Shown in pieces: positions 8,148-17,218 of a DNA stretch of 56,171 nt; positions within the stretch are counted from its first letter, which is position 1; every line of letters begins with the position of its first letter. A program made the translations under genes and the position numbers. The notes beneath the pieces were generated by a model. That model was given only the letters and a program-made list of their open reading frames with translations, was not told the origin of the DNA and ran no database searches. The DNA is from CAYLQA01 sp964385695. Lineage in GTDB: Bacteria; Desulfobacterota; Desulfobulbia; Desulfobulbales; Desulfurivibrionaceae. Where the stretch lies: assembly GCA_964385695.1 (NCBI GenBank), contig CAYLQA010000022.1:1-56171 (forward strand). Reading direction: 5' to 3'.

Positions 8148-9404
8148 TTACTCTCTTATTTCTCCAGCTCCGTAGACAATAAACTTCTTGGTGGTCAGCT
8201 CTTTCAGGCCCATGGGTCCGTAGGCATGCAGTTTGGTTGTGCTGATGCCGATCTCCGTACCAAGGCCGAATTGGCCGCCGTCGGAAAAACGGGTGGAGGC
8301 ATTGACCATAACGGCAGAGGCATCTACCTCGCGCAGAAAACGCTGGCTGTTGCCATAGTCGTTGGTCACGATAACCTCGGTGTGCTGGGAGCCGTACTGC
8401 ACGATATGGTCCATGGCCGCATCAAGATCATCCACCACCTTGACCGCCAGGATCAGCTCCAAGAATTCCATGCCCCAGTCCGTGGGTGAGGCCTCCTTGG
8501 CCGTGGGCACGATGGCGCGGGTTGCCGGGCAACCGCGCAATTCAACCCCTGCCCCTTCAAGGGCAGCGGCAACCTGGGGCAGAAACTCGGCAGCGCAATC
8601 CTTATGCACCAACAGGGTCTCCAGGGCGTTACAAACGCCCGGGCGCTGGGTCTTACCGTTCATGGCGATATTGACTGCCATTTCATGATCCGCGCTGGCA
8701 TCGACAAAGACGTGGCACACACCCTTATAATGCTTGAGCACAGGAATACGGGAATTTTCAGAAACAAAACGGATCAAGCCCTCACCACCACGGGGGATGA
8801 TGAGATCAATCTGCTCTTCCAGGCTGAGCATCACATTGACCGCCTCGCGATCGGTTACCGGAATCACTTGGATAGCTGCGCTATCGATGTTCTCGCTGGC
8901 CAAGGCCTCTTGCAACACCTTGGCCAGAGCCAGGTTAGAGTGGATGGCCTCGGAGCCGCCGCGGAGGAGGATGGCATTGCCCGCCTTGAGGCAAAGGGCT
9001 GCGGCATCCACCGTGACATTGGGCCTGGACTCGTAGATCATACCGATCACGCCCAAAGGAATACGCATGCGGCCGACACTGATGCCGGAAGGGCGCTTGT
9101 TCATGTCGCTGACCTCTCCCACCGGATCGGGCAGAGCGGCAACCTCGTTCAGACCGGTGACCATGGAATCGATCACCTTGTCGGAAAGCTCCAAACGATC
9201 CAGCATGGCAGCAGAGAGGTTCTTCTCCCGGCCCGCGGCCAGGTCCTTTTTGTTCTCTTCCTGGATATAGGTTTTTTGCTCAATAAGGGCTTCGGCCATT
9301 TTCAACAGGGCGTTATTCTTGGCAGTGGTGGACAGACCGGCCATGGCCCGTCCCGCCTTTTTAGCGGCAATGGCCATGTTCTGTAGTGTTTCTTGGATGG
9401 ACAT
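8148..9404 (-). CDS. proA: Gamma-glutamyl phosphate reductase
   Basis: ProA reduces gamma-glutamyl phosphate to glutamate semialdehyde with NADPH, the second step of proline synthesis. The 418-residue sequence matches family length and includes the catalytic-Cys region QRPGVCNALETLL near residue 258 and the C-terminal MGLKELTTKKF motif. GGAGAG stands about 10 nt before the ATG. It follows proB and precedes nadD on the same strand. Confidence 0.97.
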   Translation of the reverse strand: MSIQETLQNMAIAAKKAGRAMAGLSTTAKNNALLKMAEALIEQKTYIQEENKKDLAAGREKNLSAAMLDRLELSDKVIDSMVTGLNEVAALPDPVGEVSDMNKRPSGISVGRMRIPLGVIGMIYESRPNVTVDAAALCLKAGNAILLRGGSEAIHSNLALAKVLQEALASENIDSAAIQVIPVTDREAVNVMLSLEEQIDLIIPRGGEGLIRFVSENSRIPVLKHYKGVCHVFVDASADHEMAVNIAMNGKTQRPGVCNALETLLVHKDCAAEFLPQVAAALEGAGVELRGCPATRAIVPTAKEASPTDWGMEFLELILAVKVVDDLDAAMDHIVQYGSQHTEVIVTNDYGNSQRFLREVDASAVMVNASTRFSDGGQFGLGTEIGISTTKLHAYGPMGLKELTTKKFIVYGAGEIRE

Positions 9405-9473
9405 CGTTTAGTACTCTCCGGGGTTTCTTCTCAAAAAATTAAACGAAAGTTTAATGAATATATATATTTTGGA

Positions 9474-10628
9474 TTATAAAATCACCAGGTTATCGCGATG
9501 AATCACCTCATCGCTGTCCTTGTAGCCGAGCAGGTTACCGATATCTGCTGAGCGGGCTCCCTGGATCTTCTCGACATCAACAGAGGTGTAATTCACCAGG
9601 CCCGCTGCCACGGCCCTGCCCTCTTCATCAAGGCAGTGCACCGGTGCGCCGAGGCCGAATTTACCCTCAACCTTAACAATGCCAGAAGGCAGCAGACTTT
9701 TGCCACCTTTGAGCAAGGCCTTGCAGGCCCCGCTGTCCAGGTGCAGAAATCCTTTAGGCCGCAAAGTATAGGCGATCCAGTGCTTACGGCTGGCAAGCTT
9801 TTCTTTGTTGGGCAGAAAAAAGGTGCCCACGGCCTCGCCCTTAAATAACCGGGAAAGGATTCCCACCTCACGGCCCGGCCCGATAAAGGAGCAACCGCCC
9901 AAGGCAGCGACCATTTTGGCGGCATTGATCTTACTCTGCATGCCCCCGGTTCCGAGAGCGCTCTTCACATTCCCGGCCATGGACTCTATTTTCCGATCTA
10001 CCTTGGCTATGGTATAGACCGGCTTTGCTGTATCATCCGTTGCAGGGTTGCCTGTGTACAGACCAGCAACATCGGTAAGGCAGACAAAAAGATCTGCCTC
10101 GATCATGTTGGTCACCATTGCGCCGAGGCTATCGTTGTCGCCAAAGCGCAGTTCCTCCACAGAGACGGTATCGTTCTCATTGATGATGGGCACAATGCCC
10201 CACTCAAGCAGAGTGAAAATGGTGTTACGCACGTTGATGTAGCGGTCTCGGTGCGAAAGGGCATTATGGGTCAGCAGGACTTGCGCTACCTTATCGCCCA
10301 ACCCCTCAAAAATCTTTTCATACACTCGAATAAGGCTGCTCTGGCCCACAGCGGCGGTGGCCTGTTTTTCCTTGAGACTTAAAACCCGCTCGCCGATACC
10401 AAGCTTTCTGCGGCCTGCGGCCACAGCGCCCGAACTGACCAAGATCACCTCGATTCCGGCCTGTTTGAGATCATGGATTCCCTGGACCAGGCCTTCGACA
10501 ACGGGCAGGTTCAAGCCATCATCTCCGGTGAGCACGGCGCTGCCGACCTTCACCACCACGCGTTTGGCGCGGCCAAGATGTTCTTTTCGAAGGCTCAGGC
10601 CTTTTTCTAAGTCGACTTGAATGGTCAT
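9474..10628 (-). CDS. proB: Glutamate 5-kinase with C-terminal PUA domain
   Basis: ProB phosphorylates glutamate to start proline synthesis and is usually feedback-inhibited by proline. The 384-residue protein has the amino-acid-kinase fold (VVKVGSAVLTG near residue 25, SSGAVAAG, NENDTVS) and a PUA domain from about residue 290 (LHLDSGACKALLKGGKSLLPSG). It is followed after 69 nt by proA. Element A separates it from obgE upstream, so it may have its own promoter. Confidence 0.96.
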   Translation of the reverse strand: MTIQVDLEKGLSLRKEHLGRAKRVVVKVGSAVLTGDDGLNLPVVEGLVQGIHDLKQAGIEVILVSSGAVAAGRRKLGIGERVLSLKEKQATAAVGQSSLIRVYEKIFEGLGDKVAQVLLTHNALSHRDRYINVRNTIFTLLEWGIVPIINENDTVSVEELRFGDNDSLGAMVTNMIEADLFVCLTDVAGLYTGNPATDDTAKPVYTIAKVDRKIESMAGNVKSALGTGGMQSKINAAKMVAALGGCSFIGPGREVGILSRLFKGEAVGTFFLPNKEKLASRKHWIAYTLRPKGFLHLDSGACKALLKGGKSLLPSGIVKVEGKFGLGAPVHCLDEEGRAVAAGLVNYTSVDVEKIQGARSADIGNLLGYKDSDEVIHRDNLVIL

Positions 10629-10690
10629 AATATTCGTTTATCAAAAAACTGAGTAACTAGGTGATTACTTATACCAAAATTAAGTCCTAA

Positions 10691-10790
10691 GCGATAACAG
10701 GATGCTGCAGGTGCAAGGCAGAGGAGAGTTCGCTATACGTCGGTATGCGAACTCTCCGATAACGCAGCAGATGCGGTATCATGTTATCGC
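10691..10790 (-). repeat. Gene-end hairpin element, copy A
   Basis: This inverted-repeat element has nested stems. The basal arms are GCGATAACA (10691-10699) and TGTTATCGC (10782-10790). A partly paired middle follows (GATGCTGCAG / GCAGATGCGGTATC). The upper stem is GGAGAGTTCGC (10723-10733) against GCGAACTCTCC (10747-10757), with a TATACGTCGGTAT apex. The right basal arm contains the last codons and the TAA stop of obgE. The same architecture recurs at 17096, 42701 and 49977 with different stem sequences. Confidence 0.85.
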
Positions 10791-11785
10791 GTTCGTTCCA
10801 AAGTATCGGAAATAGCCTCTTTGAGCTCGCCCAAACCATCACCTTCCATGGCGGAAATATTCAAGAGTTCGACTCCCTCTTGGGCCTGAAATAATTCCTG
10901 CAACTCGGCAAGGCGCTCCTCATCGAGAAGGTCGATCTTATTTAAGGCAACCAGCCGCATTCTTCCAACAAGATCCTCATTATAGCTCTCAAGCTCGTTC
11001 ATGAGTACCCTGTATTCGTCCAGAGGTTGATTTTCCGGCCCGGAGCCGTCTATCACGTGGAGAAGTATCTGGGTCCGCTCAATATGCTTGAGGAACTTAT
11101 GACCCAATCCAGCACCGTCATGGGCACCCTCGATAAGGCCCGGAATATCGGCAATAATGCACGGGCCGACCATCTCAAGATTCAACACGCCAAGCTGCGG
11201 CTCAAGGGTGGTAAAGGGATAATCCGCCACCTTGGGGTTGGCTGCGGAAAGATTGGATAAAAGGGTGGATTTTCCTGCATTGGGCAGGCCTATAAGTCCC
11301 ACATCGGCAAGGAGTTTCAGTTCGATCCGGTACCAGATCTCTTCGCCTGGACTTCCCTTGGTGGCCTTTCTTGGAGCGCGGTTCTGGGCCGTGGCAAAAT
11401 GCATATTGCCCTTGCCGCCAGTGCCGCCTTGGGCCGCCAAAAAGCGATCGCCGTCATTGATAAGGTCCGCAAGAATCTCCCCTGTCTCCACATCTTTGAT
11501 GAGGGAACCCATGGGAACGGTCAGGACGTGGTCTTTACCACCCTTGCCGTACCTCTGCTTACCCATACCTGGGGTGCCGCTTTCTGCCTTAAAATGGGAA
11601 CGGTATTTAAAATCAAGAAGGGAGGTCAGCCTTTTGGAGGCCTCGATAAAAACGGATCCACCGTCTCCACCATCGCCGCCGTCCGGCCCACCTTTGGGGA
11701 CAAACTTTTCCCGCCTGAAACTGACGCAACCGTTGCCGCCGTCTCCGGCCTTGACAAAGAACTTTGCCTCATCAATAAAAGCCAT
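10784..11785 (-). CDS. obgE: GTPase Obg/CgtA
   Basis: The 333-residue protein comprises the glycine-rich Obg fold (residues 1 to about 158, with GGDGGDGGS) and a G domain (G1 GLPNAGKST, G3 DIPGLIEGAHDGAGLG, G4 NKID). It associates with the 50S subunit and acts in ribosome assembly and stress control. The C-terminal OCT-type extension of some homologues is absent, which is within family variation. It lies downstream of rplU-rpmA, as in most bacteria, but after an intrinsic terminator. Its stop codon is inside hairpin element A. Confidence 0.96.
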   Translation of the reverse strand: MAFIDEAKFFVKAGDGGNGCVSFRREKFVPKGGPDGGDGGDGGSVFIEASKRLTSLLDFKYRSHFKAESGTPGMGKQRYGKGGKDHVLTVPMGSLIKDVETGEILADLINDGDRFLAAQGGTGGKGNMHFATAQNRAPRKATKGSPGEEIWYRIELKLLADVGLIGLPNAGKSTLLSNLSAANPKVADYPFTTLEPQLGVLNLEMVGPCIIADIPGLIEGAHDGAGLGHKFLKHIERTQILLHVIDGSGPENQPLDEYRVLMNELESYNEDLVGRMRLVALNKIDLLDEERLAELQELFQAQEGVELLNISAMEGDGLGELKEAISDTLERTR

Positions 11786-11821
11786 AACGGTCCGCTATAT
11801 GATTGAACTTGGTTGTCTAAG

Positions 11822-11855
11822 GGAAAGAAAGAAACGGCTGCCCGGAGGCAGCCGT
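11822..11855 (-). terminator. Intrinsic terminator after rpmA
   Basis: On the minus strand ACGGCTGCC and GGCAGCCGT form a perfect 9-bp stem closed by a TCCG (UNCG-class) tetraloop, followed by TTTCTTTCTTT. It lies between rpmA (stop at 11874) and obgE, so it ends or attenuates the rplU-rpmA transcript. Confidence 0.85.
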
Positions 11856-11873
11856 GTAGGAAACATCTTGTAA

Positions 11874-12137
11874 CTAAGCGGCCTCAACGGGATAAACGCT
11901 GACCCGTTTTTTATTGCGACCGAATTCTTCAAAGGTCACGATACCGTCAACCTTGGCGAACAATGTGTAATCACGGCCACAACCGACGTTGGTACCGGGA
12001 TGAATCTTGGTGCCGAGCTGACGAACCAGAATGTTGCCGGCACGTACTATCTGACCACCAAAACGTTTTACTCCGCGCCTTTGCGCGTTACTGTCGCGAC
12101 CGTTTTTTGAACTACCGCCTGCTTTCTTATGTGCCAC
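11874..12137 (-). CDS. rpmA: 50S ribosomal protein L27
   Basis: The 87-residue protein begins MAHKKAGGSSKNGRDS, the L27 N-terminus that reaches the peptidyl-transferase centre, followed by GVKRFGGQ and RQLGTKIHPG. It lacks the cleaved N-terminal extension seen in Firmicutes. It is 27 nt downstream of rplU in a conserved two-gene unit. Confidence 0.98.
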   Translation of the reverse strand: MAHKKAGGSSKNGRDSNAQRRGVKRFGGQIVRAGNILVRQLGTKIHPGTNVGCGRDYTLFAKVDGIVTFEEFGRNKKRVSVYPVEAA

Positions 12138-12164
12138 GATAACACCTCTTGTGCTGAGGAAAAA

Positions 12165-12476
12165 TTATGCTGAAATTTCTTTGATCTCAAGAGCAGTATA
12201 CTGCTGACGATGACCGTTTTTTACCTTGTAACCCTTCCGGCGTTTCTTTTTGAAGACCAAAACCTTCTTGGACTTGCCCTGCTCAACGATCTGGGCAGTA
12301 ACCTTGGCGCCGTCAACAGCGGGCTGACCGACTTTGACATTGTCACCATCGGCAACCAGCAGAACATCTTCCAACTCTACAGTTTCACCAACCTCACCGC
12401 TGAGTTTCTCAACCCGAAGACGCTCACCAGGTGCAACCTGATATTGTTTCCCGCCGGTACGAATGATTGCGTACAT
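12165..12476 (-). CDS. rplU: 50S ribosomal protein L21
   Basis: The 103-residue protein starts MYAIIRTGGKQYQV, the typical L21 N-terminus, and ends with the KKRRKGYKVKNGHRQ RNA-binding region. The frame could begin at a TTG four codons earlier, but that would place the GGAGG ribosome-binding site inside the coding region, so the ATG at 12476 is preferred. It has its own promoter about 150 bp upstream. Confidence 0.97.
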   Translation of the reverse strand: MYAIIRTGGKQYQVAPGERLRVEKLSGEVGETVELEDVLLVADGDNVKVGQPAVDGAKVTAQIVEQGKSKKVLVFKKKRRKGYKVKNGHRQQYTALEIKEISA

Positions 12477-12630
12477 TGCTTCCTCCAACGACTTAAACTC
12501 TAATTTTACGGCCCATCCGGCCGATATATGCAGAACTGTTTGTTCTTACAGTAAATAGCTACAATAAAAAATTCCCACAAAGAAAAGGCCGGACGGGGCT
12601 CCAGCATTTCCCTGATGGGTGAAACCGACA

Positions 12631-12658
12631 TTCATACCACAACCGGACAAATTGTCAA
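12631..12658 (-). promoter_or_regulatory. Sigma-70 promoter for rplU-rpmA
   Basis: Reading leftward, TTGACA (12653-12658) and TATGAA (12631-12636) are 16 bp apart. The leader to the rplU ATG would be about 150 nt and contains GC-rich segments that could fold; no known L21 leader motif was positively identified. Confidence 0.65.
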
Positions 12659-12738
12659 TATTTTTTCTCGTGTTTTGGGCAGTGATAATCGGAGTTTTTT
12701 TACCAAAAGTGTCTTTTAAAAATGAACCTCGAAAAAGA

Positions 12739-14289
12739 CTACACAGGAACCACACCCCAGAGAATCTCATACTTCTCCAAATGCAGATCCTTGACCGGCT
12801 CGATGGTAATCTGTTTTCCCGTGGCATGCTCCAGGTAATCGATGGTTGAGGCCTCGTCTTTGAGCATGATGGCAGCCACCTTGGGGTGCACCTTGAGTGT
12901 TACCTTACTGGCACTGGCCCGCTTTGCTTCGCGCTCTAGTTTACGGAAGATTTCATAACAGATGGTGCGGCTTGATTTGAGCATGCCCTCGCCATGGCAA
13001 TAAAAACAGGGCTCGCACATGATATGGGAAAGATCTTCGCGGTTGCGCTTTCTGGTCATCTGCACCAGACCGAACTCGGAGACCTTGAGGATATTAACCC
13101 GGCTCTTGTCCTTTTTCACTGCCTCTTTAATGGCGCTGAAGACCTCTTCCCGGTGCTCCTCTTCCTCCATATCGATATAATCAATAATGATGATACCGCC
13201 GATATTTCTGAGCCGCAGCTGGTAGGCAATCTCCTTGACCGCCTCCATATTGGTCTTGAAGATGGTTTCCTCAAGACCGCTCTTGCCAACATACCTGCCG
13301 GTGTTGACATCGATCACGGTCAGGGCCTCGGTGGCCTCGATAATGATATACCCGCCGCAGCGCAGCCAGATCTTCTTATCCAGAGCCCGGTTGACATCCA
13401 TCTCAACACCGTAGGCATCGAAAATAGGCGCCTCACTCTTGGCAAGGTGTACCTTGTCTTTCAGGCGCGGAGCAAAGGTCTCGACAAAGTTCAACACCCG
13501 CTCAAAGGTCTTGGCTTCGTCCACCACTACCCGGTCAACATCCGGTGAAAAGATATCCCTGACAACACGCAGGGTGATATCAATATCCTCATAAACCAGG
13601 CTGGGAATTGGCGCCTTGGTGGAAATGTCCTGGATCTCGTCCCAAGTATGAAGCAAAAACTCCATATCCGCCTCAAGGTCTTCGGTGGCGGCGTTCTCGG
13701 CCACGGTCCGGACAATAAAACCGGTACCGGCAGGCCGAAGTTGCTCGATATCCTGACGAAGCTGATTGCGCACTTCCTCGTCTTCAATCTTTCTGGAGAT
13801 ACCGATATGATCGGTCATGGGCATGAAGACCAGGTTCCGGCACGGCAGGGTGATATGGCAGGTCAGACGCGCGCCCTTGGTACCCATGGGCTCTTTACAG
13901 ATCTGGACCAGAATGTCTTGCCCCTCGGTGAGGAGATCCTCGATATTGAGTCCAGGGGTACGGCGGCAGAGTGAATCCGGCGGCTCGTTACCACAACAGC
14001 CGTTGCCGTCGCCACTGTCATGGCGATCGCATTTGGCCATGCGTTTTTCAAACTCGTCCGTGCTGATGTGCACATCGTCAACGTAGAGGAATCCGGTCCG
14101 TTCAAGCCCTACATCGACAAAAGCGGCCTGCATGCCAGGCAAAACTCGGACTACCTTGCCACGATAGATGTTGCCGACCAGCCCCTTTTCCGTGGGCTGT
14201 TCTAAGTAAAACTCAACCAGGTTGCCGTGCTCGACCAGGGCGATTCTGATCTCGTACGGAGTCGCGTTAATAAGTAATTCTGTAGACAT
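12739..14289 (-). CDS. rng: Ribonuclease G/E family endoribonuclease
   Basis: The 516-residue protein has the RNase G layout: an N-terminal S1 domain (GNIYRGKVVRVLPGMQAAFVDVG at about residues 39-61), the catalytic DNase-I-like region with the acidic site (VIDVNTG near 316 and IIDYIDM), and the zinc-link Cys pair in CEPCFYC. It lacks the long C-terminal scaffold of RNase E. RNase G trims 16S rRNA 5' ends and turns over mRNA. A Cys/His-rich insert at about residues 88-116 (C-x10-CC-x9-C spacing) within the S1 domain is unusual. Confidence 0.93.
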   Translation of the reverse strand: MSTELLINATPYEIRIALVEHGNLVEFYLEQPTEKGLVGNIYRGKVVRVLPGMQAAFVDVGLERTGFLYVDDVHISTDEFEKRMAKCDRHDSGDGNGCCGNEPPDSLCRRTPGLNIEDLLTEGQDILVQICKEPMGTKGARLTCHITLPCRNLVFMPMTDHIGISRKIEDEEVRNQLRQDIEQLRPAGTGFIVRTVAENAATEDLEADMEFLLHTWDEIQDISTKAPIPSLVYEDIDITLRVVRDIFSPDVDRVVVDEAKTFERVLNFVETFAPRLKDKVHLAKSEAPIFDAYGVEMDVNRALDKKIWLRCGGYIIIEATEALTVIDVNTGRYVGKSGLEETIFKTNMEAVKEIAYQLRLRNIGGIIIIDYIDMEEEEHREEVFSAIKEAVKKDKSRVNILKVSEFGLVQMTRKRNREDLSHIMCEPCFYCHGEGMLKSSRTICYEIFRKLEREAKRASASKVTLKVHPKVAAIMLKDEASTIDYLEHATGKQITIEPVKDLHLEKYEILWGVVPV

Positions 14290-14465
14290 ATAATAACCAT
14301 ATATTCCAAAACTGGTTTACGTACGGACTGTGAACAAAAAGGGGAAAAAGAAGAATGTGCGTATGCACCACGGTTATCCGGGGTACGGGAGCGCAGTGGC
14401 GGCTTTGTTCCCTTCCAAGAAAATCACAGATACAAACAGGGACTCGTGACAAGGCACCCTGACAA

Positions 14466-17021
14466 TTATTGGTGTACTGTAGCCGCTTCGCTTGCCAGTT
14501 TCAAGACCCTGAGTAAAGGAATTTGCTCCTCAGGTATTTGAAAAAGGGAGGAAACTGCTTCCATGGGCTTGACCCCGGCCTTTCCGGGCTCGGAAAGAAG
14601 GGCTATCTTTAAAGCGCCATCCTCGGAAACAGCCAGTTCTTTGATCAAGGGCCGCAGGTCCAATTTTCGCAGCTTGCCCTTGCGGATAAGACTTATCTCA
14701 TAATGCTCAAGGCCCATAACCTCGGCCAAGGCGTCGAGCGAGGGCAACTCCGGCAGCCAAATATGATAACGGACAATAACCGGTGCGCTTTTTTCCTTTT
14801 CGCCCAAGGTAACACTGGTAATGGTGAGTCCCTCCACCAACTGTTCGTTAAGCTTGGCCATGAACGTATCAATATCCTTGATCGGTTCATTCAAATCCAG
14901 GACAAGATACTCGGCCAAACTTTCGGTGCCCAAAGGCAGGGCCGGGCTGAAGCTTACTTTGGGGGTGGGGTTAAAGCCCTGGGAATAGTTCAGCGGCAGC
15001 TCAAGGCGTCTGAAGACCCGATAAAAGACCTGGATCAACTCCAGATGGCTGAACAAGCGCGCCCCACCCAGGCGGGAGTATTGTAGTCGATAATAAAAAT
15101 GGGGCAGCTGCTGCTCAGCGCCGCTCTTCTTTAACGGGGCAGATGCTTCTGTGGCAGGAGTGGAGGCTTGAGTAACTGCGGCCTCAGCCTGCTCCTTTTT
15201 CTTGCCATGGGTGATGGGCTTGAGTTCTTTAAAATCACAGAGCCCGCATTTTTGGCAGCCGTGCACCCGGCAGTCCGGAGTGTACTCCTCCTGCAGGGCC
15301 TTATCGTACTCCTCACTCAAAAAGCCTTCCTCAACTCCAACGTCCAGGTGCTGCCAAGGCAAAACTTCGTCCGCCTTGCGACGCCTGAGATACCCATCAA
15401 GATCAAGTCCCAATTCTTGGGCAACCTCTTGCCAGAGGCCAAGATCGTAATGGTCGGACCAGGCGTCAAAACGGGCTCCGCGCTGCCAGGCCTTTTCAAT
15501 CAGTGACGAAAGTTTCCGATCTCCACGGGCAAAGACACCTTCAAGATAGCTCTGCCTGGGATCATGCCACTTGAGTTTGTATTTTTTGCCGGGCAACAGT
15601 TGCTTGAGCCGGTCGATGGAGGCAAAGCCCTCATCCACCGATTGCTGGGGCTCCCGCTCAAAGGGGGTATGCGGCTTGGGTACAAAGGTTGCCGCGCTGA
15701 CCGTTACTTTATTAGGCCCGCCCTTACCTGCGGCCATGACCTTTTTAGCTAGATGAGCTATAGCCTCCAGGTCCTCCTCTGTCTCCGTGGGCAGGCCGAA
15801 CATAAAGTAGAGCTTGATCAACTTCCAACCGAGGCCATAGGCAGCCTCGGCCGTATCCAGCAGATCCTCCTCGGTGATCCCCTTGTTGATCACCCGCCGC
15901 AGACGGTCGGTTCCAGCCTCTGGGGCCAAGGTAAAACCGGTCTTGCGTACCCGTTTGATCTGCTCCATTATTTCCGGGGTCAAAGTGCCTACCCGTAAGG
16001 AAGGCAGTGAAACAGACACCTTTTCCTTGGCAAAGGTGTCCATCAACTGGATTAAAAGATCACTGAGGCAGGAGTAATCCCCTGTACTCAACGACAGCAG
16101 AGCGAGCTCATCGAAGCCACCCTCATCAATACCTTTACGGGCCAGGTCAAAAAACCGTTGCGGCATGCGTTCCCTCACCGGGCGGTAGATCATACCTGCC
16201 TGACAGAAACGGCAACCACGGGTGCAGCCCCGGGCAATCTCAAGGCCTAAACGATCATGGACAATACGTGTGGTGGGTACCAGAGGGGGATGGTCGCGGC
16301 GCACTGCGTCAAGGTCGGACAATATACGCCGCTCCACCTTGGGGTATTCCTCATGCAGGGGCTCAATTGCTGTTAACTCCCCATCTTCGTCATAACTGGG
16401 CGCAAAAAAGGAGGGGATATAAATACCCTTAATCTTTTGCAGGCGGCCAAGCATTACCGAACGGGAAATACCTTCTTTTTTTGCTGCGGCGACCAGATCA
16501 GCGACCTCGATGATCGCCTCTTCACCATCGCCAAGGAGAATGGCATCAAAAAATTCCGCCACCGGCTCGGCGTGAAAAGCACACGGCCCGCCACCGAGAA
16601 CCAGGGGATGGTCGTTGTCCCGCTCACTTGCCCGAAGCGGAATACCGCCCAGATCTAAAATGGTGAGGATATTGGTATAACACAGCTCAAACGGCAGAGT
16701 GATGCCGATGATATCAAAATCAGCCAGGGAGCGGTGGCTCTCCAAGGCGAACAAAGGCTGCTTTTCCTTACGCAAAAGCGCCTCAAGATCCTTGTCCGGC
16801 GCATAAACGCGTTCAGCCAGAAGATGGGGCTGGTCATTAACCAAGTGATACAGCATCTGCAGCCCCTGGTGGGACATGCCGATCTCATACATATCAGGAA
16901 AGGCCAAGACCATACGCAGGTCGACATCCTGCCAATCCTTTTTCACCACATTAAACTCATTGCCGATATAGCGACTGGGTTGACGCACAAGGGGCAACTG
17001 AGCATCCAAATCAAAACTCAT
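14466..17021 (-). CDS. B12-binding-like/radical SAM protein fused to DUF2344 (TIGR03960-TIGR03936 type)
   Basis: The 851-residue two-part protein has, near residue 264, the radical-SAM cluster CTRGCRFC (C-x3-C-x2-C) binding a 4Fe-4S cluster, after an N-terminal region like the B12-binding fold. After about residue 625 there is a Cys-rich linker (CRVHGCQKCGLC) and then DUF2344, recognisable by YSRLGGARLFSHLE and YSQGFNPTPK. Function is not established; the gene commonly neighbours RNase G and ribosomal-protein genes, suggesting an RNA-related role. The ATG at 17021 (AAAGAG upstream) is preferred over a TTG 27 nt earlier. Confidence 0.85.
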   Translation of the reverse strand: MSFDLDAQLPLVRQPSRYIGNEFNVVKKDWQDVDLRMVLAFPDMYEIGMSHQGLQMLYHLVNDQPHLLAERVYAPDKDLEALLRKEKQPLFALESHRSLADFDIIGITLPFELCYTNILTILDLGGIPLRASERDNDHPLVLGGGPCAFHAEPVAEFFDAILLGDGEEAIIEVADLVAAAKKEGISRSVMLGRLQKIKGIYIPSFFAPSYDEDGELTAIEPLHEEYPKVERRILSDLDAVRRDHPPLVPTTRIVHDRLGLEIARGCTRGCRFCQAGMIYRPVRERMPQRFFDLARKGIDEGGFDELALLSLSTGDYSCLSDLLIQLMDTFAKEKVSVSLPSLRVGTLTPEIMEQIKRVRKTGFTLAPEAGTDRLRRVINKGITEEDLLDTAEAAYGLGWKLIKLYFMFGLPTETEEDLEAIAHLAKKVMAAGKGGPNKVTVSAATFVPKPHTPFEREPQQSVDEGFASIDRLKQLLPGKKYKLKWHDPRQSYLEGVFARGDRKLSSLIEKAWQRGARFDAWSDHYDLGLWQEVAQELGLDLDGYLRRRKADEVLPWQHLDVGVEEGFLSEEYDKALQEEYTPDCRVHGCQKCGLCDFKELKPITHGKKKEQAEAAVTQASTPATEASAPLKKSGAEQQLPHFYYRLQYSRLGGARLFSHLELIQVFYRVFRRLELPLNYSQGFNPTPKVSFSPALPLGTESLAEYLVLDLNEPIKDIDTFMAKLNEQLVEGLTITSVTLGEKEKSAPVIVRYHIWLPELPSLDALAEVMGLEHYEISLIRKGKLRKLDLRPLIKELAVSEDGALKIALLSEPGKAGVKPMEAVSSLFQIPEEQIPLLRVLKLASEAATVHQ

Positions 17022-17095
17022 ATTTTTTCTCTTTATTCTATCTCTCAAGAGTAATCAAACTGGAAATTACACCGAAAAAAATACCATGGAACCCC

Positions 17096-17217
17096 AACAG
17101 GGCAGGGAGTGCTGCAGATTTGTGCAGATAAGTCCCGACTTCGAGCGCAACAGTCCGCTATAGTAAACTATGCAGGCTGTTGCGATCGTGCGAAGATGCG
17201 GTGCTCCGCGGCCTGTT
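17096..17217 (-). repeat. Gene-end hairpin element, copy B
   Basis: The basal arms AACAGG...GAGTGCTGCA and TGCGGTGCTC...CCTGTT pair imperfectly over about 21 bp. The upper stem CGCAACAG / CTGTTGCG carries a CGCTATAGTAAACTATGC apex. The shared core, GCTGCAGATT on the left and CGAAGATGCGGTGC on the right, matches copies C and D. The right arm ends 1 nt before the TTA complement of the stop codon of the lipoprotein gene at 17219. Confidence 0.82.
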
Positions 17218-17218
17218 T

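Noticed and set aside
8604..9386. 260-codon open frame on the plus strand opposite proA
   Set aside because: Antisense shadow of proA; His/Gly-rich product without domain patterns.
12477..12488. TTG start four codons upstream for rplU
   Set aside because: It would place the GGAGG ribosome-binding site within the coding region; L21 proteins begin at MYAII.
14290..14465. Possible RNA gene between rng and the radical-SAM gene
   Set aside because: No tRNA, SRP RNA or other known fold could be recognised; nothing definite was seen in this gap.
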